Shown here piece after piece: positions 27,559-37,214 of a stretch of 64,000 bases of DNA (within the stretch, counting starts at the first letter, position 1; each line of letters starts with the position of its first letter). The notes beneath the pieces are model-generated. The model made no database searches, was not told the DNA's origin, and saw only the letters and a list, made by a program, of their open reading frames with translations. Made by a program: the position numbers and the translations under genes. Origin of the DNA: an uncultured Lachnospiraceae bacterium (GTDB lineage: Bacteria > Bacillota > Clostridia > Lachnospirales > Lachnospiraceae); contig CAJUTQ010000074.1 of assembly GCA_910589265.1 (NCBI GenBank), positions 1-64,000 on the forward strand, written 5' to 3'.

Positions 27559-29709
27559 TTATGCTTCCTCCATATGAATTTCTCCTGTATAGTAAAGTTG
27601 TTTGGAACATTTGGATTTTGCTAAAATACCTATTTTTACCTTTTCTTGAAAATGATAAAGTTCTCCCATTGTTTCTTCTAACTGACTCTTTGTGACTTTA
27701 CATACAAATCCTGCCAAATCTGTTCCCCTCACATCAGGGAAAACTTCCACAACATCGGGACGCAGCTTGTCAAAAACGGAAACCAAACATTTCCTATCAT
27801 TATACCCTAAAACAATATATCTTTCAAATTCCCAATTATCATGCCTTGTGAGCAAAGACCAGCCGCTTATGGCAAAGTGATCTTCACTTTGGGATTCTAC
27901 TCCCAAAACCCACTGGACAGACTCAATCGTATACTCAAAGTATTCCTTTTTCTCTTGTCTTGGAAGTTCTGGCACTTTCACATTTACTTTTCCAAACAGT
28001 CCTCTCATTCTCCACTTTGGCACATAATCTGGAATATAAGTAATATCATCTTGAATCAAATTTTCATTATAAAAGGGATCCTTTCCTACAAGCCAGGAAT
28101 GGAGCTCATAAAAAATTTTTCTTTCCTCCATAAGCCTCTTATGCTTTTCCTCATCCTTCCCTTCTTTTCCCCTAGAAAGAGATTCATAATGATAGAGGGC
28201 AATATCATTTCGAATCACATTATAATAGCCTACTTCCAACAAGGAGACACATAAATCCACATCTCCATATCCTACCCTTAATTCCTCCTTAAATCCTCCA
28301 CATCTTTCATATCTATCTCTTTTCAGAAAAAGGCAGGCACCAGTCACTCCCAGTACATTGTACGTCATTTTATTTCGTCCAAAGTAGTAACTGTCTTTAT
28401 CTGGATAGGTAGCCAATTTATGGGAAGGACCAACAGATAAATTCGTAATTCCTACATGCTGGATAGTTTTCGTATTTGGATAGAGAAGCTTTACTCCCAC
28501 AGCCCCTATGTGGGGCAGAGTAGCCTGTTCTACTAATTTCATAAGCCAATCTCTTCCAATATTTTCCGGCAACTCTATATCATCATTTAAAAATAAGAAA
28601 TATTGCCCATTGGATTGTTCCACACCAATTTCATTCATTTTGGAATAATTAAACTCCATTTTCCGGCATATGTACTGGAAAGGAAACTGGGCGGCCAAAA
28701 GGCTTAAATCCATGGCTGTCTCTTCCTGACTGCCATTATCTACGACAATCAGTTCATAATTACTGTAATCTGTGTATCGTTTCAAAGAATTTAAGCATCG
28801 AAGAAGAACATTTTTATTATCTTTAGAAGGTATAATAATAGACACTTTTGGATTGTCTTTCTTTATATCTTTAAATAGTTTCCCATATCCCCTTCTCATA
28901 ATGGCTTCTTCTTTAATATCTAAATATTTCTTCTGATCTTTTACTGGGAATCTCTCTCTTTCTCTTACAAGCTCTCCTTCATCAATTCCCCATCGATGAT
29001 AGAGGACTGAGGGAATGTGTTCTATGACTTCTGCTCTTTCTGTCGCCTTTAACAGAAAATCATAAAAGATAATGTCAAAATCTCCTCCCTTTTTTACAGA
29101 AATTTCTTCTGCCAAAGCTTTTTTTACGCAGACTGCCTCCCGAAAATAGCAAAAGGACATAAAGGTATCTGGTGACCAGTCTGGCTTAAACCATGGATTA
29201 TGCCTGTATTCTCTCTCCTGTCCCCCATCTTCCTCCCCATCTCTGTTCATTCCAATAGATACATCTAGTTCATCGCTGTCCCCATATAAGATATCTGGAT
29301 CTAGCCCTTTTTTCTTTAGCTCTTGTATCCGGTTCATAAAAATCCACAAAGCCTGTTCATGAAGTACACCCTTTGCGTGGACAAATAAAATATATTCCCC
29401 TCCCACTCCTGTAAAGTCCAAACTGTTGAAACGATTCACAATCTGTATATTCTTATAGGACTGCGCTACAATAGATTCTTTACAAAAAGCTGTTTCATCT
29501 TCAGATAAATATCCATCTTGAAATAAATAAACAGAAATCATCGGCGTATCTGCTATTAAATTTTTTTTCAAAGGAAGTTTTTCTTTTTCTGTCATCCATC
29601 CATAATATGGATCCCTTTGTTTCCTTGCTTCTTCCTCATACTCCCTTTTATATATTTTCGCCATCATCCGCCCTGTTTTCAGCCAGCTGATGAATCCTTC
29701 CTTTTTCAT
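27559..29709 (-). CDS. Large GT2 glycosyltransferase with degenerate N-terminal GT domain
   Basis: 716 aa. The first half (about 50-270) resembles a GT2 domain, with YGDSDELDV and FKPDWSPDTF but a weak opening motif. The second (about 285-540) is complete, with IIIPSKDNKNVLLRC, LFLNDDIELPE and VGYGDVDLC. About 600-716 is a beta-rich tail with no match I can name. The sequence is related to the 674-aa enzyme next door. The start at ATG 29709 has GAGGTGG upstream and overlaps the methyltransferase-kinase gene by 62 bp, suggesting tight coupling. Confidence 0.85.
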   Translation of the reverse strand: MKKEGFISWLKTGRMMAKIYKREYEEEARKQRDPYYGWMTEKEKLPLKKNLIADTPMISVYLFQDGYLSEDETAFCKESIVAQSYKNIQIVNRFNSLDFTGVGGEYILFVHAKGVLHEQALWIFMNRIQELKKKGLDPDILYGDSDELDVSIGMNRDGEEDGGQEREYRHNPWFKPDWSPDTFMSFCYFREAVCVKKALAEEISVKKGGDFDIIFYDFLLKATERAEVIEHIPSVLYHRWGIDEGELVRERERFPVKDQKKYLDIKEEAIMRRGYGKLFKDIKKDNPKVSIIIPSKDNKNVLLRCLNSLKRYTDYSNYELIVVDNGSQEETAMDLSLLAAQFPFQYICRKMEFNYSKMNEIGVEQSNGQYFLFLNDDIELPENIGRDWLMKLVEQATLPHIGAVGVKLLYPNTKTIQHVGITNLSVGPSHKLATYPDKDSYYFGRNKMTYNVLGVTGACLFLKRDRYERCGGFKEELRVGYGDVDLCVSLLEVGYYNVIRNDIALYHYESLSRGKEGKDEEKHKRLMEERKIFYELHSWLVGKDPFYNENLIQDDITYIPDYVPKWRMRGLFGKVNVKVPELPRQEKKEYFEYTIESVQWVLGVESQSEDHFAISGWSLLTRHDNWEFERYIVLGYNDRKCLVSVFDKLRPDVVEVFPDVRGTDLAGFVCKVTKSQLEETMGELYHFQEKVKIGILAKSKCSKQLYYTGEIHMEEA

Positions 29710-31996
29710 CTTCCACCTCTAATATATTTCCCAGCATAGCTTTAAATCCTAAAGCTTCCAAAGTATCTATAGTTTCTTCCTCTATATATTCTTCCTCTTC
29801 ATCCATCTGCCCTTCCATTTCCTCCATATTTTTTTCAGCCAGTTCTTGCTTGAATTCTTCTATACTAGATAAAATTCCTTTAAAAAGACTGTCCTCTAAT
29901 ATATCTACTGTATACTCCAGATGAAAAAATTCTTCTTTTCCTGTTAATTCTTCTACAATAATTTGAGCGTCATCTGTTGGGAAAAGAATAATGTGTTCCT
30001 TCCCTACTTCTCCATTTACATAATAGAGAAATCCATTTCTCCCCTTACAAGAAAATTCATGGATTTTAAGAATACAGGGAAATTCTGTAGGATCAATCCT
30101 AATTCTTACAATACCTGGCTCAACAGGGATATCTACTGAAACTCTCTTTTCCTTTGACACATTTCCTCTTAGTCTTCGCATCCCATCAGGCTGAAAATCA
30201 TTCCCATAATCATAATAGACTTTCACTACATGAAGCTCCTTCATCTGAGTGCCATCTTGTACTAGCTTTCGAAAATCTAAAGTAAGACCTGCTATCAAAG
30301 CATAGGCCACATGAAGAGAAACGGTATCTCCAACAATAAACTTTTGAAAGTGATGTTCCATCTTTTGAAAAGCTTCTATTTCATCCTTGGATAAATGAAA
30401 ATATTCAAAAATTCCTCCCTGAATAAAATCTGCAAATGCCTTTCTCTTTGGGGAACGTATATAATAATATAAGGCCCTATATAAAATAAATTTCATAGGA
30501 ATGGGAAAAGAAAAAGTCCACTCATAATCAATGACATGCCACTGCTCTTCTTTTTCTGTCGTCACTAAAATGTTGTCAAAAATTAAATCAATATCCGAGA
30601 CTGGGGCCCATTTGAACTCCTCCCCCAACTCCCATGGGCCAAAAACTTCTATAAAAGAATCCCCTATCTCAAGCTTATTTTTATCACATATTTCCAAAAG
30701 CATGTCTCTATATTCCGAAATAAGGCGAAGCATATTGTCATATTCCTTTTTCTGTAACAGAACATCCAGTCTGCTCTCTAAAGTCTCTCCTTCAATATAT
30801 TGAAAAACTGCTCTTTCTTGCTCCAACCCCAAAAAACGGTTTGGCACAAATTTTGTCTTATCAAATAACTGTCCTAGTTTTTTATGATGTTCTTTTAAAG
30901 CACTAATATGAACAGCTGCCTCTTTTGTAAGGGCTGTTTTTTTCACCTTTCTAGTCTTTTCTTCCTCCTCTGTTATGTCTGTCCGAATCATCCTATCTTT
31001 TGCCCGTTCATTAGAATATTTTACATATAAGATTTTTTCTTTTTCATATTGTATATTCCCTTTTTCTTCTCCTGCAATTACGAGAAAAGAGTTAGAGTAA
31101 AAAGGAAACATTTCATTTTCAATAAGTCCGTCATATACCTTCGTCTCGTCAAAAAGTACAACTCTGTCCCCATCAAAATTTCTTAAATTATCTTTTAATT
31201 CTCCCTTTTGAGGTAAATATTTATCTGAATAAATGAAAATGGGAAATTTATAGTCTGGATAAGGATAATAAAATTCGTGGAACAACCCATTCTCTTCCAT
31301 TAATCTACTTATTTCCTTCTTGGAAAATGTTCTTACCCCAGAGCTTTCTTCATATCCTTCCAAGCCTTCAAAATACTTCCCCACATGATCTTCTTTACAT
31401 CCAGCCCAATACTTTAGTCCATATTTATTTTCTATTGCAATAACAATTTTTCCTTCCTTGGCCAGGTGGCTCTTTATAATTTCAAGAAAACGGAAATAAG
31501 GATTTGTTCCCTGAAGATAGGAAGACCCATACTCAAATACCCCAATAAGCATAATATAGTCAAATTTGTCTTCTAAAGTCTTTTCAATTTCTTGAAAATT
31601 CCCCACTTTAATTTCAATATTACTTTTATCCTGATTACGGTATGCATTTATAAGACTTCGTTTTTTGCTTAATTCAATACAGGTGACCTCCTTGGCTTTA
31701 TTTGCCAATGTTCCTGTAATAGCCCCACATCCAGAGCCAATTTCCAGCACCTTATGCTCTTTGCTAATAGGAAGCCACTCCACAATATTTCCTCTAATAT
31801 GGGACAAATGATATAACACTGGCCAGGACCACTGGCCTATAATAATTTCATTAAATTTCGTTTCTTTATGATTTTTCACTACTTCTAGAAGTAAATCCTC
31901 ACTAGCTCCCTCGCTATAATAATCCTGCCCTGAATATTGGCTGTAATCTAATACTACATTCCCTATCTTTTCTCTCATATTTCTGTTTCCTGTCAT
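29648..31996 (-). CDS. Methyltransferase-kinase fusion, WbdD-like chain-terminator candidate
   Basis: 782 aa. Residues 50-240 are a class I SAM methyltransferase (VLEIGSGCGAITGTLA at 83-98, then IELS and DYIMLIG). About 320-600 is a kinase-like fold: a possible ATP lysine in ILYVKYSNER (326), catalytic loop SDIDLIFDNIL (467-477, matching the D-L-x-x-x-N pattern) and metal motif VIDYEW (488-493). The C-terminus (about 700-782) is acidic and helical, possibly coiled coil. This order (methyltransferase, kinase, coil) is that of WbdD, which caps and measures O9a chains in E. coli. It lies 30 bp after an exporter ATPase that carries a glycan-binding tail, as in that system. The analogy is inference. 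Confidence 0.72.
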   Translation of the reverse strand: MTGNRNMREKIGNVVLDYSQYSGQDYYSEGASEDLLLEVVKNHKETKFNEIIIGQWSWPVLYHLSHIRGNIVEWLPISKEHKVLEIGSGCGAITGTLANKAKEVTCIELSKKRSLINAYRNQDKSNIEIKVGNFQEIEKTLEDKFDYIMLIGVFEYGSSYLQGTNPYFRFLEIIKSHLAKEGKIVIAIENKYGLKYWAGCKEDHVGKYFEGLEGYEESSGVRTFSKKEISRLMEENGLFHEFYYPYPDYKFPIFIYSDKYLPQKGELKDNLRNFDGDRVVLFDETKVYDGLIENEMFPFYSNSFLVIAGEEKGNIQYEKEKILYVKYSNERAKDRMIRTDITEEEEKTRKVKKTALTKEAAVHISALKEHHKKLGQLFDKTKFVPNRFLGLEQERAVFQYIEGETLESRLDVLLQKKEYDNMLRLISEYRDMLLEICDKNKLEIGDSFIEVFGPWELGEEFKWAPVSDIDLIFDNILVTTEKEEQWHVIDYEWTFSFPIPMKFILYRALYYYIRSPKRKAFADFIQGGIFEYFHLSKDEIEAFQKMEHHFQKFIVGDTVSLHVAYALIAGLTLDFRKLVQDGTQMKELHVVKVYYDYGNDFQPDGMRRLRGNVSKEKRVSVDIPVEPGIVRIRIDPTEFPCILKIHEFSCKGRNGFLYYVNGEVGKEHIILFPTDDAQIIVEELTGKEEFFHLEYTVDILEDSLFKGILSSIEEFKQELAEKNMEEMEGQMDEEEEYIEEETIDTLEALGFKAMLGNILEVEDEKGRIHQLAENRADDGENI

Positions 31997-32026
31997 CCTT
32001 AGGACAATACATCCTTACATTATTTT

Positions 32027-33316
32027 TTAAACGACTTTTTCAATTATTATTTCCGTATTCATATCATAATATCCAACAGAATCTTTGGAGGAGATAACAT
32101 TAATGCTAAATAAGTCATACATTCTATGATATACTGTAAATTCCCCATCTCTGTATCCTACACATCCTAAAGAAATTAAGTATTCTCCTCCTTGGAGATC
32201 CATATTCTGTTTAAAATGATAAATATATACCTCTCCTGGTCCTGGTGTGCCTGTGTTCATTTTTTCAAACATAGTATTTGTTCCTGTTATTTCCACACCC
32301 ATTCTGTTTTTAAAAGACACTGCAATGATGGGATCTTGTATTTTATCAAAAAATCTTACTTTCACCCGAATTGTACAAGCTTCCCCTTTTATAAGGCTGT
32401 TGCTTATATTTCCATCTGCATCTAAAGCGCAGAAATCAATAAACTTTGCCAGTTCATTTCCATATTCATCCAAATCTGGGTTTAGCACCATTTGATCCTT
32501 CCAAGAAGATTGGGCTTTTTTTGGCAAGGTAGTCTGTTTTGCCCTCTCCTCTTTTTGTGCATCCAACTGGTGAACAAGCACCTTTTTATACATATCAATT
32601 ATTTCTTTCGGTTCTCCCTCCCCTATTTTAGCGCCCTTTTCCAAGAGAATAACTCTATCACAATATTTACTAATGCTGCTTAAATCATGGCTGACAAAAA
32701 GAATAGTCTTTCCCTGTTTTTTAAAATCCTCAAATTTTCGGTAACATTTGTTTTGAAAAAAAACATCTCCTACAGATAACGCTTCGTCCACAATTAAAAT
32801 TTCTGGGTCTATGTTAATGGCTACTGCAAAGGCTAAACGGACAAACATTCCGCTGGAATAGGTTTTTACTTTCTGGTACACAAATTCTCCAATATCGGCA
32901 AATTCTAAAATGTCATCCAGCTTTTCATGTATTTCTTCCTCAGAAAACCCTGTCATTGTACCATTTAAATAAATATTTTCCACTCCTGTGAACTCCATGT
33001 TAAATCCAGCCCCCAATTCTAGCAAGGCGGATATTCTTCCATGAATCCTCACATCTCCCTCTGTCTGATTTAAAACACCCGTAATAATTTTTAAAATTGT
33101 AGATTTTCCCGATCCATTTGTTCCAATGATTCCAACTGTCTCTCCTTGTCTTACTTCCATAGATACATCTTTTAAGGCATAGTGTTCCTTATAGTGTACC
33201 TTTCCCCTCCCTATTCCAAAAGCTTCTTTAATTCTATCTCTGTTTCTCTCATACAACTTATAAACTTTGCTTACATTATCTACCTTAATTGCAATATCTT
33301 CCATTTCCCTAACCAT
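32027..33316 (-). CDS. wzt: Polysaccharide ABC exporter ATPase with C-terminal glycan-binding domain (Wzt type)
   Basis: About 429 aa. The ATPase domain (about 1-240) has Walker A GTNGSGKST, signature YSSGMFVRLAFA, Walker B ILIVDEAL and the H-loop SHD. The extra C-terminal part (about 290-429) is a beta-sandwich like PF14524, which in E. coli O9a Wzt recognises the capped glycan end. Plain teichoic-acid exporters (TagH) differ in this tail. I choose ATG 33316 (MVREMEDIAIK, GGAAAGGA upstream); an in-frame GTG at 33346 and an ATG at 33304 are alternatives. It pairs with the permease gene just upstream. Confidence 0.92.
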   Translation of the reverse strand: MVREMEDIAIKVDNVSKVYKLYERNRDRIKEAFGIGRGKVHYKEHYALKDVSMEVRQGETVGIIGTNGSGKSTILKIITGVLNQTEGDVRIHGRISALLELGAGFNMEFTGVENIYLNGTMTGFSEEEIHEKLDDILEFADIGEFVYQKVKTYSSGMFVRLAFAVAINIDPEILIVDEALSVGDVFFQNKCYRKFEDFKKQGKTILFVSHDLSSISKYCDRVILLEKGAKIGEGEPKEIIDMYKKVLVHQLDAQKEERAKQTTLPKKAQSSWKDQMVLNPDLDEYGNELAKFIDFCALDADGNISNSLIKGEACTIRVKVRFFDKIQDPIIAVSFKNRMGVEITGTNTMFEKMNTGTPGPGEVYIYHFKQNMDLQGGEYLISLGCVGYRDGEFTVYHRMYDLFSINVISSKDSVGYYDMNTEIIIEKVV

Positions 33317-33342
33317 GTCCTTTCCAAATATATCCCTTTTTA

Positions 33343-34317
33343 TCACAGCATATCTGCAAAATGTATTTTCAGTCTTTTAAATATAACTGCTCCAAAGACA
33401 AACGTAGCTAATGTAACAATCCAAAAATAAGCTGTCGAATAAAATCTTTCCCAAAACCATGCTTTATATATAAAAGCCATTCTATATCCATCCACAATAT
33501 ACGTAAGAGGGTTTAACTTAAAAATAAAATGATACTTTTCTGGAAGCATAGGCAGACTCCACATAATCGGTGTAGCCCAAATCCCTATTTGTAAAATGAT
33601 AGAAATAATCTGAGATAAGTCTCTAAAAAAGACAACGACAGAACATGTAATATAACAAAGCCCCAGAACAAAAACAAACAAACAGAAGGTATAATAAAAT
33701 ACTTGCAGTGTATATAAATCTGGCTCTGAACGATAGCAGGCAAAAAGCAAAACGGCAAAGGCAACAAAAAACAAATGTACAAACAAGGCGGAAATAATTT
33801 TGATGATAGGAAGAATGCTAATTTTAAATACTACCTTTTTCACTAAATAATTGTATTCCAACATTGCCCCTGTCCCTCCTCCTAAAGCCTCTGAAAAGAA
33901 AAACCAGGGAATGAGTCCAGCCACAAGCCATAATACAAAGGGAGTGTCTCCTACATCTCCAGAACGCAACCCTATCTGAAAGACAAACCAATATACAACA
34001 ATAGTTACAATAGGTTGAACAAAAGCCCAGAAAATTCCAAGATAAGATCCCGCATACCTAGTCTTAAAATCACTCCTTGCTAACTTCCATATCAGCTTTC
34101 TATTTTGATATAACTCTACAGGAAGAATAACCATTTTATCATAATATTTTATAAAGAAAAAATAAATAATATCTAAAATAACACAGGATACAATCTTTTT
34201 TAAAAGTTCCTGAGTCTGATCCGCCAAAGGATTATTGTGTACTATAATATAAACATTCAGTACAAAGATAAAAATACTGACAATTCCTATCGTTTTTACC
34301 TTCTTATTCATCTTCAT
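33343..34317 (-). CDS. wzm: Polysaccharide ABC exporter permease (Wzm/TagG type) with extended N-terminus
   Basis: 324 aa. The ABC2 membrane domain starts near residue 70 (LIWKLARSDFKTRYAGSYLGIFW) and has six helices, with WFFFSEALGGGTGAML and KLNPLTYIVDGYR motifs as in Wzm and TagG. The first 65 residues are an addition: two hydrophobic helices (about 8-26 and 42-58) preceding the normal amphipathic start, making the protein longer than the usual 260 aa. ATG 34317 has AAAGG 6 bp upstream. The partner ATPase follows with a stop-start overlap or a short gap. Confidence 0.9.
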   Translation of the reverse strand: MKMNKKVKTIGIVSIFIFVLNVYIIVHNNPLADQTQELLKKIVSCVILDIIYFFFIKYYDKMVILPVELYQNRKLIWKLARSDFKTRYAGSYLGIFWAFVQPIVTIVVYWFVFQIGLRSGDVGDTPFVLWLVAGLIPWFFFSEALGGGTGAMLEYNYLVKKVVFKISILPIIKIISALFVHLFFVAFAVLLFACYRSEPDLYTLQVFYYTFCLFVFVLGLCYITCSVVVFFRDLSQIISIILQIGIWATPIMWSLPMLPEKYHFIFKLNPLTYIVDGYRMAFIYKAWFWERFYSTAYFWIVTLATFVFGAVIFKRLKIHFADML

Positions 34318-34328
34318 ACCATGCCTTT

Positions 34329-34427
34329 CTACAAATACTGCTTTTTCATTTCTAAAGCAGCTCCATAAATCTCCTCAGGGGCGAAATATATGCCCTCTGC
34401 CATACTCGCCCCCATTTTATTACTCAT
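34329..34427 (-). CDS. Possible small protein (32 aa) between rfbC and the exporter
   Basis: The 122-bp gap holds an ATG frame reading MSNKMGASMAEG and ending EMKKQYL, with natural-looking protein composition (FAPEEIYGAALEM). It has only a weak ribosome site (AAGAAAAGAT). It could be a genuine small protein or the last piece of a lost gene. No family is recognised. Confidence 0.3.
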   Translation of the reverse strand: MSNKMGASMAEGIYFAPEEIYGAALEMKKQYL

Positions 34428-34439
34428 ATCTTTTCTTGT

Positions 34440-34991
34440 TTATTTCTCTAATTCTTTTATTCCACCCCATTTTTTATCTTTTTCCGATATAATGAGCTCC
34501 ATATCCTTTGAAAGGGGCCAACGAATTCCAATTTCCGGATCATTCCATAAAAGTCCCCCTTCGTCATTGGGATGATAAAAATCTGTACACTTATAAGCAA
34601 ATTCTGCATAATCTGAAAGCACTAAAAATCCATGGGCAAATCCTTTTGGGACAAAAAACATTTTCTTGTTTTCTTCAGAAAGATGAACTCCATACCATTG
34701 TCCATAGGTGGGAGAACCCCACCTTAAATCTACAGCCACATCAAATACTTCCCCTCTAATAACTCTGACAAGCTTATCCTGAGGAAACTGTAGCTGAAAA
34801 TGCAAGCCCCGAAGCACCCCTTTTTTTGATGCGGACTGATTGTCCTGGACAAAGGTTACATCTATCCCTGCCTCCTTAAAATCATGATAATGATATGTTT
34901 CCATAAAGTAGCCTCGCTCATCACCAAAAACTGTTGGCAAAATGACCTTAAGACCGTCAATATGGCAAGTCTCCACTTTAATTTTTCCCAT
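34440..34991 (-). CDS. rfbC: dTDP-4-dehydrorhamnose 3,5-epimerase
   Basis: About 183 aa cupin-fold enzyme, third step of dTDP-L-rhamnose synthesis. KGVLRGLHFQ carries the catalytic His, AVDLRWGSPT the Asp, and FVPKGFAHGFLVLSD the typical core. I choose ATG 34991, which has GGAGGAG 6 bp upstream; the TTG at 35006 is inside that ribosome site. It is separated from rfbA and rfbB by the GH25 gene. The fourth enzyme, rfbD, is not in the window. Confidence 0.95.
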   Translation of the reverse strand: MGKIKVETCHIDGLKVILPTVFGDERGYFMETYHYHDFKEAGIDVTFVQDNQSASKKGVLRGLHFQLQFPQDKLVRVIRGEVFDVAVDLRWGSPTYGQWYGVHLSEENKKMFFVPKGFAHGFLVLSDYAEFAYKCTDFYHPNDEGGLLWNDPEIGIRWPLSKDMELIISEKDKKWGGIKELEK

Positions 34992-35013
34992 TTTCCACTC
35001 CTCCAAACATACC

Positions 35014-37191
35014 TCAATATCCTAAGTAACTTTGATTGCAGTCTACATAACCTTTAATTCCTTGAATAGTTCCTTTGGATGTATACTGCCATAAATCATA
35101 GCGTCCTTTGTAAGTAGGCCCACTTGTATTGTACTGTGCAAGCCATATTTTATAGCTCCCCAAAGCCGAAGCGTTCATATGAGATGTAAGCCACGTTTTA
35201 TTGGCATAAACTCCTGGTGTATAACCGCCTCCCCGAATCGTTTCGCAGAAGGCTCTTATAATGTTTGTCCTTGTTCCTGCATCTAAAAAGTCAGCTCTTG
35301 GGCCGCTTTCTACATCCATAAAAATAGGATAATCTAATCCATATCCTTTGCACAAAGCAATACACATACTCGCCTCCTCCACTGCTTCAGCCTCGGTTAC
35401 TGCCTGAGTAAAGAAGTAAACGCCTACTTTCAATCCAGCTGCCTTTGCACCAGAAATATTTTTCTTAAAGGTAGGATCCTCTATAAGCGCTCCTGTGGAA
35501 GATCCCCTGTAACCACATCTTATAATAACATAGCTGACTCCAGAAGCCCTTACTGCTCTCCAATCAATGGAACCATTCCATTTTGATACGTCAATACCAA
35601 AGGTTCCAGAACTTTGATTTAAGCTTCCATCTGAACCAAAATGGTACGTAACCCCTCCAATAATTTGATCTCCTGTAACGGGCGTTCCATCAGACAGAAA
35701 ATAATAAGTCTTTCCTTCTATTGTTTGCCACCCTGTATATTTATATGTAGATTTCGTACTTTCCACTTTGGAATAATAGGCTCTTAAATCATTTGCCCAG
35801 TCTTCTCCTGTAGCTTCTACATATTCTTCTCCCACTTTCTTATAGAGCACATTCCCTTTCTCATCTGTTAATTTTCCGTCCCTTTGGATCGAAGCTTCCC
35901 GATAGATGGCTGTCACTGTCAAATCCTTTGTAACATTGGAAAAGTCCTGATCCCATTTCTCAAATATGTAACCTTCTCTAGAAGGATGATTAGGCGCATT
36001 TGCCCCCTGGCCTTCCTCAACAGTTTCCTTATGTATTTCCCTTCCATCAAAATCCTTGAATACTACAGTAAATGTCTGTTTTTTGGGAGGCTCTGTATTT
36101 GTTGTATTGTTTTCACTGACTGTTTGGTTTTCCCCTTCCTGTCCAGTATCTGCTGTTGCTAGTAAATCTCCTAAAAAGGGCATCCCTGCTGCTCCAAGAA
36201 TTTGCATTCTTCCCTTCCTTGAAGAGGCAACTTCTTTTGGAACGTTTACTTTACCTGTATATTCTATATATTCCACAACAGCTTCTGATGCAATTTCTGT
36301 TTTCGTAGATTCCAACCACTCTACGGTATCTTTTTGTACTGGTCCCGTCTCTTCGATCACATTATTGTGTTCAGTATCTTCCACTGCCACATTTACTTCT
36401 GTCTCTTTCTTAATCTCACTTTTTATCTCAGCAATTGCCTTATATTCCAGCTGTCCTTTCACTGCCACCTGGACATGAGATTTTGGCCATACATAATCTT
36501 CCTGTCCTTCTTCTTTTACAAGTGCAACTGTATAACTGCCTGGTTCTAATTTTTGTATATATATAACAGCGTCTTTGTCTTCATCTGTGTATTCCTTTTC
36601 CCCATTGTTAGAATGATTAACCAAAACTCTCCATGGGAAATCTTTGACCAGTCTTCCATTCTGATCCACAATTTTTATTTTCAAATCTTTATCCAGAGAC
36701 GTTAATTCCAAACTTAAATACGTTTTTTCCTCTATTGCTTCCTCTATCTCATCCATTTCCTGCTCTTCTTCAATTTCAGGATTCTCTTCCACAATAATCT
36801 CCTCTTTTAAAGGAAGAACTTGATAATTCACTGTATTCATAGGAGAGGACAGCTTAGCTGCTCTGGCTGCTTCTATCTCTTGGAGTCTTGCTGTCCTCTT
36901 CTGATCCTGGGTGTAATTATAATAAACAACCCCCGTTCCAATAGCCGTCAAAAACAAGGCGACAACTGCCGCCGCCATAACAAACTGTATCAGGCTCAAA
37001 CTTCTCACCCCTTGGAGAAGCCCCCTTTTTTTCCCTCTTTCTATTCTCTTTCTATCTTGCTCTTCTTGTAAATAATATATTCCCTTCTCTTCTTCCCAAC
37101 TGTCTCCAAACTCTTCCTTCTGATAATACTCTAATTTTTCTTTACAACAATCTTTTTGTAACTCCTTTTGTCTTTTCCATATTTTTTTCAT
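35014..37191 (-). CDS. Membrane-anchored GH25 muramidase with SpaA-like, InlB-type and cell-wall-binding repeats
   Basis: 725 aa. A charged cytoplasmic tail (1-65) is followed by a membrane anchor (about 67-92), an acidic linker, a prealbumin/SpaA-like beta domain (about 155-255), a long linker and an InlB B-repeat-like module (FTVVFKDFDG to LTVTAIY). Next comes a choline-binding-type repeat (YKYTGWQTIEGKTYYF and GGVTYHFGSDGS) and a C-terminal GH25 lysozyme domain (GIDVSKWNGSIDW, with catalytic DVES). It should cut peptidoglycan glycan strands outside the cell. Lying between rfbA and rfbC with 22-23-bp gaps, it is co-expressed with polymer synthesis, perhaps opening the wall for polymer attachment or passage. 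Confidence 0.9.
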   Translation of the reverse strand: MKKIWKRQKELQKDCCKEKLEYYQKEEFGDSWEEEKGIYYLQEEQDRKRIERGKKRGLLQGVRSLSLIQFVMAAAVVALFLTAIGTGVVYYNYTQDQKRTARLQEIEAARAAKLSSPMNTVNYQVLPLKEEIIVEENPEIEEEQEMDEIEEAIEEKTYLSLELTSLDKDLKIKIVDQNGRLVKDFPWRVLVNHSNNGEKEYTDEDKDAVIYIQKLEPGSYTVALVKEEGQEDYVWPKSHVQVAVKGQLEYKAIAEIKSEIKKETEVNVAVEDTEHNNVIEETGPVQKDTVEWLESTKTEIASEAVVEYIEYTGKVNVPKEVASSRKGRMQILGAAGMPFLGDLLATADTGQEGENQTVSENNTTNTEPPKKQTFTVVFKDFDGREIHKETVEEGQGANAPNHPSREGYIFEKWDQDFSNVTKDLTVTAIYREASIQRDGKLTDEKGNVLYKKVGEEYVEATGEDWANDLRAYYSKVESTKSTYKYTGWQTIEGKTYYFLSDGTPVTGDQIIGGVTYHFGSDGSLNQSSGTFGIDVSKWNGSIDWRAVRASGVSYVIIRCGYRGSSTGALIEDPTFKKNISGAKAAGLKVGVYFFTQAVTEAEAVEEASMCIALCKGYGLDYPIFMDVESGPRADFLDAGTRTNIIRAFCETIRGGGYTPGVYANKTWLTSHMNASALGSYKIWLAQYNTSGPTYKGRYDLWQYTSKGTIQGIKGYVDCNQSYLGY

Positions 37192-37214
37192 ACCCTTCTC
37201 TTATCCCTTCCTTA

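Noticed and set aside
29648..31996. Reading the methyltransferase-kinase as two fused genes caused by a lost stop
   Set aside because: The linker between domains is continuous and natural, and the domain order matches known capping enzymes.
36056..36478. 140-aa plus-strand frame opposite the GH25 gene
   Set aside because: Ser/Cys/Phe-rich antisense reading of a Glu/Thr-rich linker; no start signal.
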